A DNA stretch of 64,000 nt from Alentia gelatinosa (GCA_950022655.1 OX465580.1:1225122-1289121); one strand, 5' to 3'; positions 32,591-44,089 are shown, numbered from the stretch's first letter. Program-made: numbers and translations. Notes: generated by a model from the letters alone, not told the origin.

Positions 32591-33570
32591 ATATCTCCGT
32601 GATGACCTTGACCTGTGGTACGTGAGGGTTATAGTGCATCACTCATGTTAAAGTGATTACTAATATCTCAGTGATGACCTTGACCTGTGGTATGTGAGGG
32701 TTATAGTGCATCATTCATGTTATAGTGATTACTAATATCTCAGTGATGACCTTGACCTGTGGTACGTGAGGGTTATAGTGCATCATTCATGTTATAGTGA
32801 TTACTAATATCTCAGTGATGACCTTGACCTGTGGTACGTGAGGGTTATAGTGCATCATTCATGTTATAGTGATTACTAATATCTCAGTGATGACCTTGAC
32901 CTGTGGTACGTGAGGGTTATAGTGCGTCATTCATGTTATAGTGATTACTAATATCTCAGTGATGACCTTGACCTGTGGTACGTGAGGGTTATAGTGCATC
33001 ATTCATGTTATAGTGATTACTAATATCTCAGTGATGACCTTGACCTGTGGTACGTGAGGGTTATAGTGCATCATTCATGTTATAGTGATTACTAATATCT
33101 CAGTGATGACCTTGACCTGTGGTACGTGAGGGTTATAGTGCATCATTCATGTTATAGTGATTACTGATATCTCCGTGATGACCTTGACCTGTGGTACGTG
33201 AGGGTTATAGTGCATCATTCATGTTATACAGATTACTGATATCTCCGTGATGACCTTGACCTGTGGTACGTGAGGGTTATAGTGCATCATTCATGTTATA
33301 GTGATTACTAATATCTCAGTGATGACCTTGACCTGTGGTACGTTAGGGTTATGGTGCATCATTCATGTTATAGTGATTACTAATATCTCAGTGATGACCT
33401 TGACCTGTGGTACGTTAGGGTTATAGTGCATCATTCATGTTATAGTGATTACTGATATCTCCGTGATGACCTTGACCTGTGGTACGTGAGGGTTATAGTG
33501 CATCATTCATGTTATACAGATTACTGATATCTCCGTGATGACCTTGACCTGTGGTACGTGATGGTTATAG
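32591..33570. repeat. Satellite, 72-bp unit, 14 copies, each with TGACCTTGACCT
   Basis: The 47-bp unit gains a block TCTCAGTGATGACCTTGACC plus TGTGGTACGTGAGGG. The reverse complement holds TCAAGGTCA, the extended nuclear-receptor half-site used by ERR/SF-1 types. The core is unchanged in all 14 units. Period checked from 32701 to 32773. Confidence 0.92.
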
Positions 33571-33679
33571 TACGCCCATCAGCAGCTGGCGACAATCTGT
33601 TGTGGCAGTAAATCTCATCTCAGTCCTCACCAGTAAACCACACATGAATCAAGCGACGTGCATTCCACGCTGCCAGGTG

Positions 33680-34110
33680 GGGGCATGATGATGAGGAGGA
33701 GGGTGTGTGGGTAAAGAGAGGGTGTGTGGGTATAGAGAGGGTGTGTGGGGGCATGATGAGGAGGAAGGTGTGTGGGTAAAGAGAGGGTGTGTCGGTATAG
33801 AGAGGGTGTGTGGGGGCATGATGAGGAGGAAGGTGTGTGGGTAAAGAGAGGGTGTGTGGGTAAAGAGAGGGTGTGTGGGGGCATGATGAGGAGGAAGGTG
33901 TGTGGGTAAAGAGAGGGTGTGTGGGTAAAGAGAGGGTGTGTGGGGGCATGATGAGGAGGAAGGTGTGTAGGTAAAGAGCGGGTGTGTGGGTAAAGAGAGG
34001 GTGTGTGGCGGCATGATGAGGAGGAAGGTGTGTAGGTAAAGAGAGGGTGTGTGGGGGCATGATGATGAGGAGGAGGGTGTGTGGGTAAAGAGAGGGTGTG
34101 AGGGGGAGAT
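33680..34110. repeat. Purine-rich minisatellite (GGGTAAAGAGAGGGTGTGTG)
   Basis: Units of GGGTAAAGAGAGGGTGTGTG alternate with GGCATGATGAGGAGGA. The frames rich in His, Pro and Ser on the minus strand are repeat translations. Confidence 0.9.
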
Positions 34111-34274
34111 GAAGTGGGTGTGGGGTAAGGTGTGGGGTGGGGTGTGGGCAACAGGAGGTGACGGGGTGGGCTGATACACATGTTCGGGGTCACTGAGTGG
34201 TCAGCCTCCTGTCTGTGAGCCTCCTTCTCTCCACCCCATGTGTGGCCCTATTCACGTGGAGGTGTGTACACTGA

Positions 34275-35075
34275 CCATATCACCCTGATACCCTGATACC
34301 CTGACACTCTGATACACTGATACCCTGATACCCTGATACACTGATACCCTGACACTCTGATACACTGATACCCTGATACACTGATACCCTGACACTCTGA
34401 TACACTGATACCCTGATACACTGATACCCTGATACACTGACACCCTGATACCCTGATACACTGATACTCTGATACCCTGATACACTGATACACTGATACC
34501 CTGATACACTGATACTCTGATACCCTGATACACTGATACCCTGATACCCTGATACACTGATACTCTGATACCCTCATACCCTGATACTCTGATAACCTGA
34601 TACTCTGATACCCTGATACACTGATACACTGATACTCTGATATCCTGACACCCTGATACTCTGATACTCTGATACTCACCCTCCTACCCTGATACACTGA
34701 TACACAAATACACTGATACTCTGATACCCTGATACACTGATACACTGATACTCTGATACCCTCATACCCTGATACTCTCATACCCTGATACTCTGATACC
34801 CTGATACACTGATACACTGATACTCTGATATCCTGACACCCTGATACCCTGATACACTGATACTCTGATACTCTGATACCCTGATACACTGATACACTGA
34901 TACACTGATACCCTGATACACTGATACTCTGATACCCTGATACACTGATACCCTGATACCCTGATACACTGATACTCTGATACCCTCATACCCTGATACT
35001 CTGATAACCTGATACACTGATACCCTGATACACTGATACACTGATACTCTGATATCATGACACCCTGATACTCTG
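34275..35075. repeat. Minisatellite, 9-bp unit (CTGATAC + CC/AC/TC), about 88 copies
   Basis: CTGATACCC, CTGATACAC and CTGATACTC are mixed, with duplicated larger blocks (around 34560-34680 and 34800-34850). All frames open because the unit is a multiple of three. Confidence 0.93.
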
Positions 35076-35900
35076 ATACTCACCCCTCCCTCTCAGTAAC
35101 GAGTATAGAGCTCTAAGTCAGAACTGGCAAGAGCCACTCCTCAATGAAGTGAGCAACAAGTCACAACTCCCAAACGACGATACAAATACTGACATAGAAA
35201 TACTACTGAACAAATGTTTACATGTCAGTTAATTCAGATATATTTCTTTTTCAAAGTCTTTTATTTCTACTAAATATTTATGTAGAAATTTATCTTCCTA
35301 TATTCCCAGCAGGAAGGTGTTAAGGTAGAGTGGTAAGGGAGTTTTGCTTGGTTTCAGCAGTACACTACTCCATTGACCCTTGTTTTCACCAAACTATAAT
35401 AAAGATAGTTAGTGCAAATGACGCCTCAAGGCACCGTCTTCCATTGTTTATTAAAATTTCATTTATCTCCGCTGATTCAACATGGATCTTTATAAGTTAT
35501 TCAGCGACTATGTAAAACGCCTTTATGGTGACGATTAATAGATAATGTCATAGTTCTGACCATGAGAAGATTGATAAACAACTTTAAATATGCAGGAAAA
35601 GAATCAATTTTTCTCAAGAATTGTAACCTAGGCCTGCCCTACGGAGGTGGTCCTGTGGGAGGCGTGATGCGTTTAAAGACGTGCACCTGTGACCAGGTCC
35701 GGGCAGGGAATGGTTAAGGCGCTGTCAGATATCTGCCCGTAAAGACATCCCCAGGACCGAGTAAAACCACGTGCCGCTCTCCCTGCTACCTCCTAGACGG
35801 GCCTAAGTCCCTGTGTGGGTGTGTGCCTCCTCCCTGTCCACCGCCACCCCACACCGCCCTTACCGGATATGTTTGCATGCAAGCATAACTATTAGGGGTG
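35076..35900. other. Non-coding, no gene recognised
   Basis: AT-rich to 35600, then GC-balanced. No splice-bounded exon, RNA gene or repeat stands out. Confidence 0.5.
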
Positions 35901-36320
35901 CGTCCACCAACCATGACAAGGTTGCGACAAGGGCTTTCCGACAAGGTCCACGACAGCTTTACGATAGGAAGCCTTGTCGTAGCCTTGTCGTGGTTGGTGG
36001 ACCATAGTTCCCGACAAGAGGCTACGACAAGGCCACGACAGGCTGCGACATGAAGCTTGTCGGGAGCCTGTCGGGGGCCTTCCGACAAGGTTACGACAAA
36101 ATCGAACATGTTCGATTTTGGTGGCGTGTCGTGGCGTGTCGTGGGGTGTCGGGAGGTTGTCGCAGTGGTCTACGATAGAATATTTAAGTGGAGCGTGCAC
36201 TTCCCGACAGGCTGCGACAAGGGTCACGACAGCCCCCCTTCTCACGACAAGGCTGCGACAAGGCTGCGATTGGAACTTTCTTGTCGGCGCGTGTCGCAGC
36301 CCTGTCGTGGTTGGTGGACG
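35901..36320. mobile_element. Palindromic foldback element 1, 420 bp
   Basis: The ends are inverted copies: left CGTCCACCAACCATGACAAG; right ends GTCGTGGTTGGTGGACG. The centre is a perfect 22-bp palindrome at 36098-36119 around GAACATGTTC, almost exactly midway. The interior is filled with CGACAAGG/CCTTGTCG motifs in both orientations, and the terminal motif recurs inverted at 35983-36003. No protein is encoded. A related element lies at 60476-60875. Confidence 0.8.
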
Positions 36321-36339
36321 CCCCCTCTAAAGCGACCGA

Positions 36340-36426
36340 GGTGGTTAGTTAGCTCAGTGGTAAATAGCACTGGATTTGTAATACCAAGGTTATAGGACTT
36401 TGTGGGTTCGAGTCCCACTGCAGCCA
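36340..36426 (+). pseudogene. tRNA-like sequence (Thr-type, TGT), degenerate; SINE head
   Basis: A box TAGCTCAGTGG (36350-36360) and B box GGTTCGAGTCC (36405-36415) are good RNA polymerase III promoter elements, and the T arm GTGGG-TTCGAGT-CCCAC is perfect. The acceptor stem has mismatches (GGTGGTT against TGCAGCC) and the anticodon stem does not close, so it is not a working tRNA. Most likely the head of a tRNA-derived SINE or a tRNA pseudogene. Confidence 0.7.
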
Positions 36427-36595
36427 ATTTTCTCCTTCACCCCCAGCAGTGGTAAACTGCTATTTCAAAGGCCAATCCTTCTTATACCATGTCCATGTGG
36501 TGTTGGAAGTAAAAGAACTCTCACCTCGGTAAATGTGTAGAGATTTCTACCTACATTCATCTCATAGATTCAAACCCAAAGTAAGTGAAAAAAAA
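36427..36595 (+). mobile_element. Possible SINE body ending in A8
   Basis: About 170 bp of non-coding sequence follow the tRNA-like head and end in a run of eight A (36588-36595), as expected for a SINE body and tail. No second copy is seen in the window, so this is tentative. Confidence 0.45.
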
Positions 36596-37334
36596 GGACT
36601 TTAAACTACTCAAACACACAAACAAACTCCTTACACTCCCCTTGACCTGGTTGACACAGAATCCGGAGCCAGTACAAGTATTTATATTCATAGTCAAAGA
36701 CGTGAGCACGTCTAGTACCTCCCTCTGATAAGACGAACCCCTCTAAACCCCCCCCCCCCCCCCCCACTAACTCTCACTCAGTGGACCGGTAAAGTAGCAC
36801 AGTGAGGGGCGGACACCGCCTGCCCCCGCTACCACCAGGTGGCAGCACGGCAGTGCCACCTAGCGGCCTTCTGATGAGGCGTCACGGTCCACTGGAGGAG
36901 GGAGGAGAGGGAGGAGGAGGTGTATGAAGGGTGGTGCCTGCCCCCTGGTCACGTTCAGGACTCCGGTATTCTCCAGTCGGTGATAACTCAGACCAGGTGT
37001 CACAGAATGTCTCATTCCCGTCTGAGGGGCTCGTATCCATCATACACCGTGTCACACTGAAATAGTCCAATGATGTGTGGTAAATTGATAAACAAATCAC
37101 AAGGAAATGATGATAAATATATCAAAATGATCCACACCAGATGTGGAAGACCTTAACACATATCCAACTTGATACACTTCACCTCTGCTGCTGATTGTGT
37201 CAGTGACTTCATCGAATCAGCATTGATAGACAGGACTTGATCAATCAATCTGTATTTTGTAACCAATGGGACTGGTGCAGGATCTTTTTTAGGGGCTTAG
37301 TCTCAGCTACAACACTTCTCCCTAAACCAATGAC
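36596..37334. other. Non-coding; convergent pair of CTCF-like sites
   Basis: CCACCAGGTGGCAGC (36832-36846) and, inverted, GCCGCTAGGTGGCAC (36853-36867) are strong CTCF-type matches six bases apart in opposite orientation. No gene recognised; a C17-type run lies near 36750-36766. Confidence 0.45.
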
Positions 37335-38310
37335 CTTCAAAAATGAGTCTCTCTCTCTCCCTCTCTCTCTGCCTTTGCCAACGTCTTTGTCTCTCTCTGT
37401 CTCTCTCTCACCGCGTCTTGTCTCTATGTCTCTGTCTGTCTCTCTCTGTCTCTCTCTGTCTCCCTCTGTCTCTCTTTCTCTGTGTCTCTGTCTCTCTGTG
37501 TCTCTGTCTCTCTGTCTCTCTCTGTCTCTCTGTCCCTCTGTCTCTGTCTCTCTGTCTCTCTCTCTGTCTCTCTCTCTCTGTGTCTCTCTGTCTCCGCCCA
37601 CCTCCACGTCTCTCTATCTCTGTTTCTATCGCTGTGTCCCTCTCTGTCTCTGTCTCTTTCTGTCTCTCTGTCTCTCTGTCTGGCTCTGCCTCTGCCTCTG
37701 TCTCTCTCTGTCTCTGTCTCTCTGTCTCTCTCTCTCTGTCTCTCTCTCTGTCTCTCTGTCTCTCTGTCTCTCTGTCTCTCTGTCTCTCTGTCTCTCTATC
37801 CTGCTCTCTGTCTCTGTCTCTCTGTCTCTCTGTCTCTCTGTCTCTCTGTCTCTCTAACCTTCTCTCTGTCTCTCTGTCTCTCTGTCTCTGTCTCTCTGTC
37901 TCTCTCTCTCTGTCTCTCTGTCCCTCTAACCTGCTCTCTCTCCCTGTCTGGCTCTGCCTCTGTCTCTGTCTCTGTCTCTCTGTCTCTCTATCTCTGTCTC
38001 TGTCTCTCTGTCTCTCTGTCTCGTCCCGCCTCCACGTCTCTCTGTCCCTCTATCCTGCTCTCTGTCCCTGTCTCTCTGTCTCTCTGTCCCTCTATCCTGC
38101 TCTCTGTCTCTGTCTCTCTGTCTCTGTCTCTCTGTCTCTCTGTCCCTCTAACCTGCTCTCTCTCCCTGTCTGGCTCTGCCTCTGTCTCTGTCTCTCTCTG
38201 TGTGTGTCTCTCTCTGTCTCTCTGTCCCTCTATCCTGCTCTCTGTCTCTCTGTCTCTGTTTCTCTCTCTCTGACTCTCTGTCTCTCTGTCCCTCTAACCT
38301 GCTCTCTCAT
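37335..38310. repeat. Pyrimidine microsatellite (CTGTCTCT)
   Basis: Nearly 1 kb of CTGTCTCT and TCTCTGTC with embedded CCCTCTAACCTGCTCTCTC blocks repeated four times. Long Leu/Ser/Cys frames are translations of it. Confidence 0.92.
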
Positions 38311-38527
38311 ACATAAAGGATCCTTCTCGGAACCCTCCGACTCTCGCCGCCATCTTCGTCCATTTCTCTTCATTGAACAAATCCCAGCCTCCCAGCCCTC
38401 GTAGGTTATTAAACCGGCCCCTGCCGCGTGCCCTCACAAAGCATCAGCCCGCTTCTCGTCTGCCGACCTCTGAGTCCCTCCTGTACCGCCACATCCGACC
38501 TCGTTTATAGAATAACGCCCATTCACC

Positions 38528-39400
38528 TGCCTCCCGCCCTACACCGTACACCACCCGCCCTACACCGTACACCACCCGCCCTACACCGCCCGCCCTACAT
38601 CGCCCGCCCTACACCGCCCGCCCTACACCGTACACCGCCCGCCCTACACCGTACACCGCCCGCCCTACACCGTACACCACCCGCCCTACACCGTACACCA
38701 CCCGCCCTACACCGCCCGCCCTACATCGCCCGCCCTACACCGCCCGCCATACACCGTACACCGCCCGCCCTACACCGTACACCACCCGCCCTACACCGTA
38801 CACCACCCGCCCTACACTGCCCGCCCTACACCGCCCGCCCTACACCGTACACCACCCGCCCTACACCGTACACCGCCCGCCCTACACTGCCCGCCCTACA
38901 CCGCCCGCCCTACACCGTACACCACCCGCCCTACACCGTACACCACCCGCCCTACATCGCCCGCCCTACACCGTACACCACCCGCCCTACACCGTACACC
39001 GCTCGCCCTACACCGTACACCACCCGCCCTACACCGTACACCGCTCGCCCTACACCGTACACCGCCCGCCCTACACCGTACACCGCCCGCCGTACACCGT
39101 ACACAGTGCACTGTACACCGCCCGCCCTACACTGTACACCGCCCGCTGTACACTGTACACCGCCCGCCCTACACCGCCCGCCGTACACCGCCCGCCGTAC
39201 ACCGCCCGCCCTACACCGCCCGCCGTACACCGTACACCGCCGCCCTACACCGTACACCGTACACCGCCCGCCCTACACCGTACACCGCCCGCCCTACACT
39301 GTACACCGTACACCGCACACCGTACACCGCACACCGTACACCGCCCGCCCTACACCGCCCGCCGCCCGCCGCCCGCCGCCCGCCGCCCGCCGCCCGCCCC
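38528..39400. repeat. Minisatellite of CCGCCCGCCCTACA and CCGTACAC units
   Basis: A two-module array (CCCGCCCTACAC and CGTACACCA/CG) in irregular order over 870 bp, ending in a pure CCGCCCG run. Frames are repeat translations. Confidence 0.92.
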
Positions 39401-40654
39401 TGTAGGCAGGCCCTATGATGGCCGGGTGGTGTAGATTGTAGGCAGGCGGGACATGGGAATTTAAGGCATCTTATAGTCCGTCCACAACGAGTTGTCACTC
39501 AATCACTCACACCGCCCTGCCTCGGTCACCTTCCTGCGGCCGTTCTCAGCCGACCATTAACCCTCGCCGCTTCACGAACCCATCAACATGAACTCCCCAG
39601 TCTTTTAGGCCGAGTCTATAGGCCTTACGTTAGGCGTGCAGCCATCCAACTGTACATCCATGGAATTCAGCCATTGGTGATTTATCATCTCTGAGGATTG
39701 TCTCATATTTCTATGCTGCACAGCCCCAGACTTGCATTTTCTCTGTTGGGCACCTCCATAGGAACCTGTCCTACTACATTTATAACGGAGCCTTATAGTT
39801 CCACTCTACCCCCCCCCCCCCCCCCGCCTCTCGTCCACGGAGGGCAGGTGACTCCATCATCCATCAATCACACCCCTCCCCTCCTCTACACACCTCCCAC
39901 ATTCAGGCCTAGCCTCCGCCTAAATCACTCGCCTATAGGCCTCGCCTTCGGGCCTACTTCCCGATTCCGGCGATTTACGTTAGTGCGTCTCGGTGGCGAC
40001 AGGTGGCGCGGGGAGCGGTGGTCACGTGGGGTGGCAGCGTTCATAATGGATGTCCCCCTGGCGGGCGGGTCTGACACTAGGCGCTGAATGTTTCATGCCT
40101 ACCTGGGAGACGCCACGCGCCAATTACCCGTAAATCAGGCCTAATTAGCGCATATCGGAACAGGCCTAGGCTAGGCGGGATGTCGAGCCTAACCGGCCGA
40201 TGCTCACTTCTCAAAACTAGCGTCTGATCTGTTGAAAAATTAACAGTCATTCTTCATCCACCCACCGTCCGCCCAGCTACAGAACCGACCACACCACCCA
40301 CCATCCTTCCCTCTCTTCCAGCCGCCCTTCTCTTCATTCAGAGAAACCCTTCATTCGTTCACTCCCATCTTCACCCTTTCCTCATTGATATCTTCCTCCT
40401 TCTACCACTGCACCCCCTCCTCCTCCCCCTCCACCCAACCCCTCATCCCTCCCCCTCCACCCATCAATCCCCCCCATCCCCCCAGCACCCCTCCCGCCTC
40501 CCTGCCAGTTTACTGAGGGGAGGAGGAGGAGGAGGAGAGAGGTGTTTGGCAATTTTCTAAACGTCAAAGCTTGATGTATGGCTTTTCACGTAAGGTGGTT
40601 GTCTTGAGGCGAGGGTTAAAGTGGGTTTCCGCTCAAGGTCTTTCTGCGGGCATT
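39401..40654. other. Non-coding, no gene recognised
   Basis: C17-type run near 39809-39825, a GGCCTA-rich stretch at 39905-40190 and a pyrimidine-rich block at 40250-40530. No exon supported. Confidence 0.5.
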
Positions 40655-41455
40655 CTGAGACACACTCAGACACTGAGAGGTTACCAATGGAGAGAAATGG
40701 TGAACTGTGTGTCGGATAGACACACTCAAATACTGATAGACAGGGTGAACTGTGTGTTCATAGACACACTCAAATACTGATAGACAGGGTGAACTGTATG
40801 TTGATAGACACACTCAAATACTGAGAGAAATGGTGAACTGTGTGTTTGATAGACACACTCAGACACTGAGAGAAATGGTGAACTGTGTGTTAGATAGACA
40901 CACTCAAATACTGATAGACAGGGTGAACTGTGTGTTGGATAGACACACTCACATACTGATAGACAGGGTGAAGTGTGTGTTGGATAGACACACTCAAATA
41001 CTGATAGACAGGGTGAACTGTATGTTAGATAGACACACTCAAATACTGATAGACAGGGTGAACTGTGTGTTAGGTAGACACACTGAAATACTGATAGACA
41101 GGGTGAACTGTATGTTAGATAGACACACTGAAATACTGATAGACAGGGTGAACTGTATGTTAGAAGGACACACTGAAATACTGATAGACAGGATGAACTG
41201 TGTGTTGATAGACACACTGAAATACTGATAGACAGGGTGAACTGTGTGTTGATAGACACACTGAAATACTGATAGACAGGGTGAACTGTGTGTTAGATAG
41301 ACACACTGAAATACTGATAGACAGGCTGAACTGTGTGTTAGATAGACACACTCAAATACTGATAGACAGGGTGAACTGTGTGTTGATAGACACACTGAAA
41401 TACTGATAGACAGAGTGAACTGTGTGTTAGAAGGACACACTCACACACTGAGAGG
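40655..41455. repeat. Satellite, ~44-bp unit, about 18 copies
   Basis: Units hold GACACACTCAAATACTGATA, GACAGGGTGAACTGTGTGTT and an optional AGAT. Two variants (ACTCAAA, ACTGAAA) dominate different ends of the array. Confidence 0.92.
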
Positions 41456-41631
41456 TAAGATATGAGATAGACACACGTATTTTAGAGATTACTCACTTCT
41501 AGTGCAGTTATTATCTACGCTTGATCTCACCCCTGGTTTTTTAATCTAAACTCAGCAATGACCTTCAAAGAAATGTCCAGTAGCTTACCTGTTCCTAATA
41601 TCTAGTGTTATTCAGGTTAGTTTCACAAAGG

Positions 41632-41794
41632 GGCCATCCATAAAGTATGTACCAGAATTTCTCAAAAATTTGCCTCCCTCCACCCCCTCCTAATCTTATT
41701 ATACGCAATAGAACAAAAGAGGAGCATACGCAAAATTCTCCAACCCCCTCCCCCCCCCCCCCCCACTCAGTGCGTACGTACTTTATGGACGGCC
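41632..41794. mobile_element. MITE with GGCCRTCCATAAAGTAYGTA ends, 163 bp
   Basis: 20-bp terminal inverted repeats agree at 18 positions. The interior is non-coding with a C run. This CCATAAAGTACGT end type is widespread among short elements of animal genomes. Target duplication not resolved. Confidence 0.8.
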
Positions 41795-41989
41795 ACAACG
41801 AGAAGCAGGAGATGAAGTGGAGACAGGGAAGGTGTGAGTTGTGTGTGAGTAACTCATGGAGTCTTATCAAGAAACGTCACCAAATTTCATAGGATTGTTT
41901 ATATGATGGTTTTGGTGATGGCTGGATTCAATCATTGTCAATTTTCCCAGGCAGAGTGATGTAATATACGGAAACTGGCTGAGTGTCTT

Positions 41990-42091
41990 GTACGTCAACA
42001 ATACGTGGTAAAATTATTGATTAGATACATCTCGATGCCGAAGGCAGAGGGATGTATCTGGTCAGAAATTTTACCAAGTACATTGATGTAC
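41990..42091. mobile_element. Hairpin element, 102 bp
   Basis: GTACGTCAACAATACGTGG and TTTTACC-side sequences pair with CCAAGTACATTGATGTAC, and an inner pair GATACATCT/GATGTATC encloses an apex with GCCGAAGGC. Similar in style to the hairpins at 8.0 and 59.7 kb. Confidence 0.6.
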
Positions 42092-42464
42092 TAAGACGGG
42101 CAGCCCGTTTTCGTATTATTTTCTATCTAAAAATGGTGAAATTCTAGCTAGTCACGTGCTATTATACCCCATGGGTCAGAGTGTGACGTACGGCTGAATA
42201 TACGTCATGGATAGCACCGGGCGTATGGGTAGGTCATACGGCCATAGGTTTGTAAAAATATGTAGTAATAGGTAGATTCCACAGAAAACCAGGCAAGCTG
42301 ATTTTATTTTAACCGTTTTCTTGGGGGATAATCATACATCGAGATAGGGGCGGTTGAGTTGGGAATGTTGCGACGTTTCGTCTGATTTATCGGACTTCTT
42401 CAGGCAATGTTTGTAATAATATGTCGAGTGCAATAAGGACGTCAACAAAACACAGAGAGAGACA
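42092..42464. other. Non-coding, no gene recognised
   Basis: Contains GACGTTTCGTCTG ... GACTTCTTCAGG (42371-42403), a motif seen in dispersed animal repeats, here without further structure. Nothing else. Confidence 0.45.
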
Positions 42465-42820
42465 CACACGCACACAGAGACACATCTCCACTGACACACA
42501 TCACCAAACGTCACACACCCTCCTCACACACACACCCAGAGACACACACACACAGACACACAGACAGACACACACACACACATCACCAAACGTCACACAC
42601 CCTCCTCACACACACACCCAGAGACACACACACACAGACACACAGACAGACACACACACATCACCAAACGTCACACACCCTCCTCACACACACACCCAGA
42701 GACACACACACACAGACACACAGACAGACACACACACACACATCACCAAACGTCACACACCCTCCTCACACAGACACACAGACAGACAGACAGACACACA
42801 CACACACAGACACACAGCGC
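42465..42820. repeat. CA-rich repeat, ~70-80-bp higher-order unit
   Basis: Units of CATCACCAAACGTCACACAC, CCTCCTCACACACACACCC and AGACACACAGACAGACAC, four to five copies. Shadows of this give Thr/His frames. Confidence 0.88.
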
Positions 42821-42832
42821 GCTGAGTGAGTC

Positions 42833-42992
42833 GCCGGAAGTGCGCTGCCCCTGCTTCCTGTTTGCGTTTCGCGCCGGCCTCGTCTTGACTCACGCGCATG
42901 CGCTGGGACACCGGAAGACGTGCACACAGAAGATGGCGCCACCCGTCCCGGTGGTGACCTCTGACGGCAGAGTCAAACAACTAATGGACTAA
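42833..42992 (+). promoter_or_regulatory. Promoter-like block: ETS, NRF-1, ETS, YY1, with a short ATG frame
   Basis: GCCGGAAG (42833-42840), NRF-1 palindrome GCGCATGCGC (42894-42903), ACCGGAAG (42910-42917) and AAGATGGCGCC (42930-42940, YY1 initiator type) lie within 110 bp in the order seen at TATA-less housekeeping promoters. The YY1-site ATG (42933) opens a 19-codon frame ending TAA at 42992. It could be a first exon if the GT in CAGAGTCA is a donor. The gene, if any, is unknown. Confidence 0.5.
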
Positions 42993-43239
42993 TTTCTTTA
43001 GCGGACGCGGAGTAAATAAGGCGGATGAGTCAGGCGGGGGAGGGCGGTAAAGCGGCCGTGTCGAGTCCGCTTTACAATTGAGACGTCAAACATATCAGTA
43101 AATGGACACAGAGTCAATGTTGACCCCGACAATGAGCACTTAGTTACCTTAGTTACCGGCCTCGTTATGGCCCAGGTCACCAGGGGGCGGGCCGGGCGCC
43201 ACAGGGCATGCTGGGACGGGCAGAAGTCAGGTCCTCTTA
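42993..43239. promoter_or_regulatory. CTCF-like and ZNF143-like sites
   Basis: TCACCAGGGGGCGGG (43177-43191) fits the CTCF consensus. CAGGGCATGCTGGGACGG (43202-43219) is the reverse complement of the CCCAGCATGCCCTG motif bound by ZNF143/Staf. Confidence 0.4.
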
Positions 43240-43605
43240 TCTACTCATGAATGGAGGTCAGTCTCATAGACCAGAAACAGTTTACTGCACTCCGCTAAGA
43301 TGGCTGATACAAGATGGTGAATGTAGGTCAGTCTCATAGACCGGTGACAGTTTACTGCACTCCGCTAAGATGGCTGATACAAGGTGAATGGAGGTCAGTC
43401 TCATAGACCGGTGACAGTTTACTGCACTCCACTAAGATGGCCGATACAAGGTGAATGTAGGTCAGACTCATAGACCGGTAACAGTTTACTGCACTCCGCT
43501 AAGATGGCCGATACAAGGTGAATGTAGGTCAGACTCATAGACCGGTCACAGTTTACGGCACTCCGCTAAGATGGCCGATACAAGATGGTGAATGTAGGTC
43601 AGACT
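43240..43605. repeat. Satellite, ~66-bp unit, 5 copies
   Basis: Units share GGTCAG(T/A)CTCATAGACCGG, ACAGTTTACTGCACTCC and GCTAAGATGGCCGATACAAG. Each unit carries an AAGATGGC core, similar to YY1 sites. Confidence 0.9.
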
Positions 43606-44089
43606 TTGCAATAAATAAATAAATAAGGACCAATGAAGGTAGCAAGATGGACAAACCATATCTAGGAGGATGAAATATTACAGCAAAGCTATATAATGAC
43701 TATCCAGAAAATGTACAAATATCATCAACTTTCTCCTAAGCCACAAGTTGTTATAATAAATCCTATAAAGCACCCTACACTCTCAGTACAATCGTCATAC
43801 TGAGATTCCCGGCTCTGACGCTGTAGTCTCAGTGATTGTCAACAGGTGGCGTCGTCACCACGCTGAGTCACGTGACTCTACAATAGCGTCTCGGCGGCGT
43901 CTGACGTCACGGAGAGAACGCCGGCGGTGACGGAGACGCTGCCTCGTCAATATTGACGTCTACAGCCTCGTTCTCAAACAGACGCCGCCATTATCGGCGC
44001 ATGCGTAGAGCTTATTTTACCACGCACTGTCAACTGCCGTCCCAGCATGCCCTGCGCGTGGTGGTGTTTTATCAGAGTCGGAGTTAGCA
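43606..44089. promoter_or_regulatory. CpG-rich segment with E-box, NRF-1 and ZNF143 sites
   Basis: GAGTCACGTGACTC (43865-43878) is a 14-bp palindrome with a CACGTG core. GCGCATGCGT (43997-44006) is NRF-1-like, and CCCAGCATGCCCTGCGCG (44041-44058) is a strong ZNF143/Staf match. Promoter-like; no linked gene recognised. Confidence 0.45.

Noticed and set aside
36340..36426. Functional tRNA-Thr(TGT)
   Set aside because: Acceptor and anticodon stems do not pair properly; only the T arm and promoter boxes are intact.
37343..38404. Frames of 206-353 residues rich in Leu/Ser/Cys
   Set aside because: CTGTCTCT microsatellite translations; the same applies at 26.2-26.6 and 30.7-31.1 kb.
38428..39405. 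325-residue Pro/His/Thr-rich frame
   Set aside because: Translation of the CCGCCC/TACACC array.
42369..42404. Hammerhead ribozyme on the minus strand (CTGAAGA ... GACGAAAC)
   Set aside because: The core boxes are present, but the stem II register has an extra A and stems I and III cannot be drawn.
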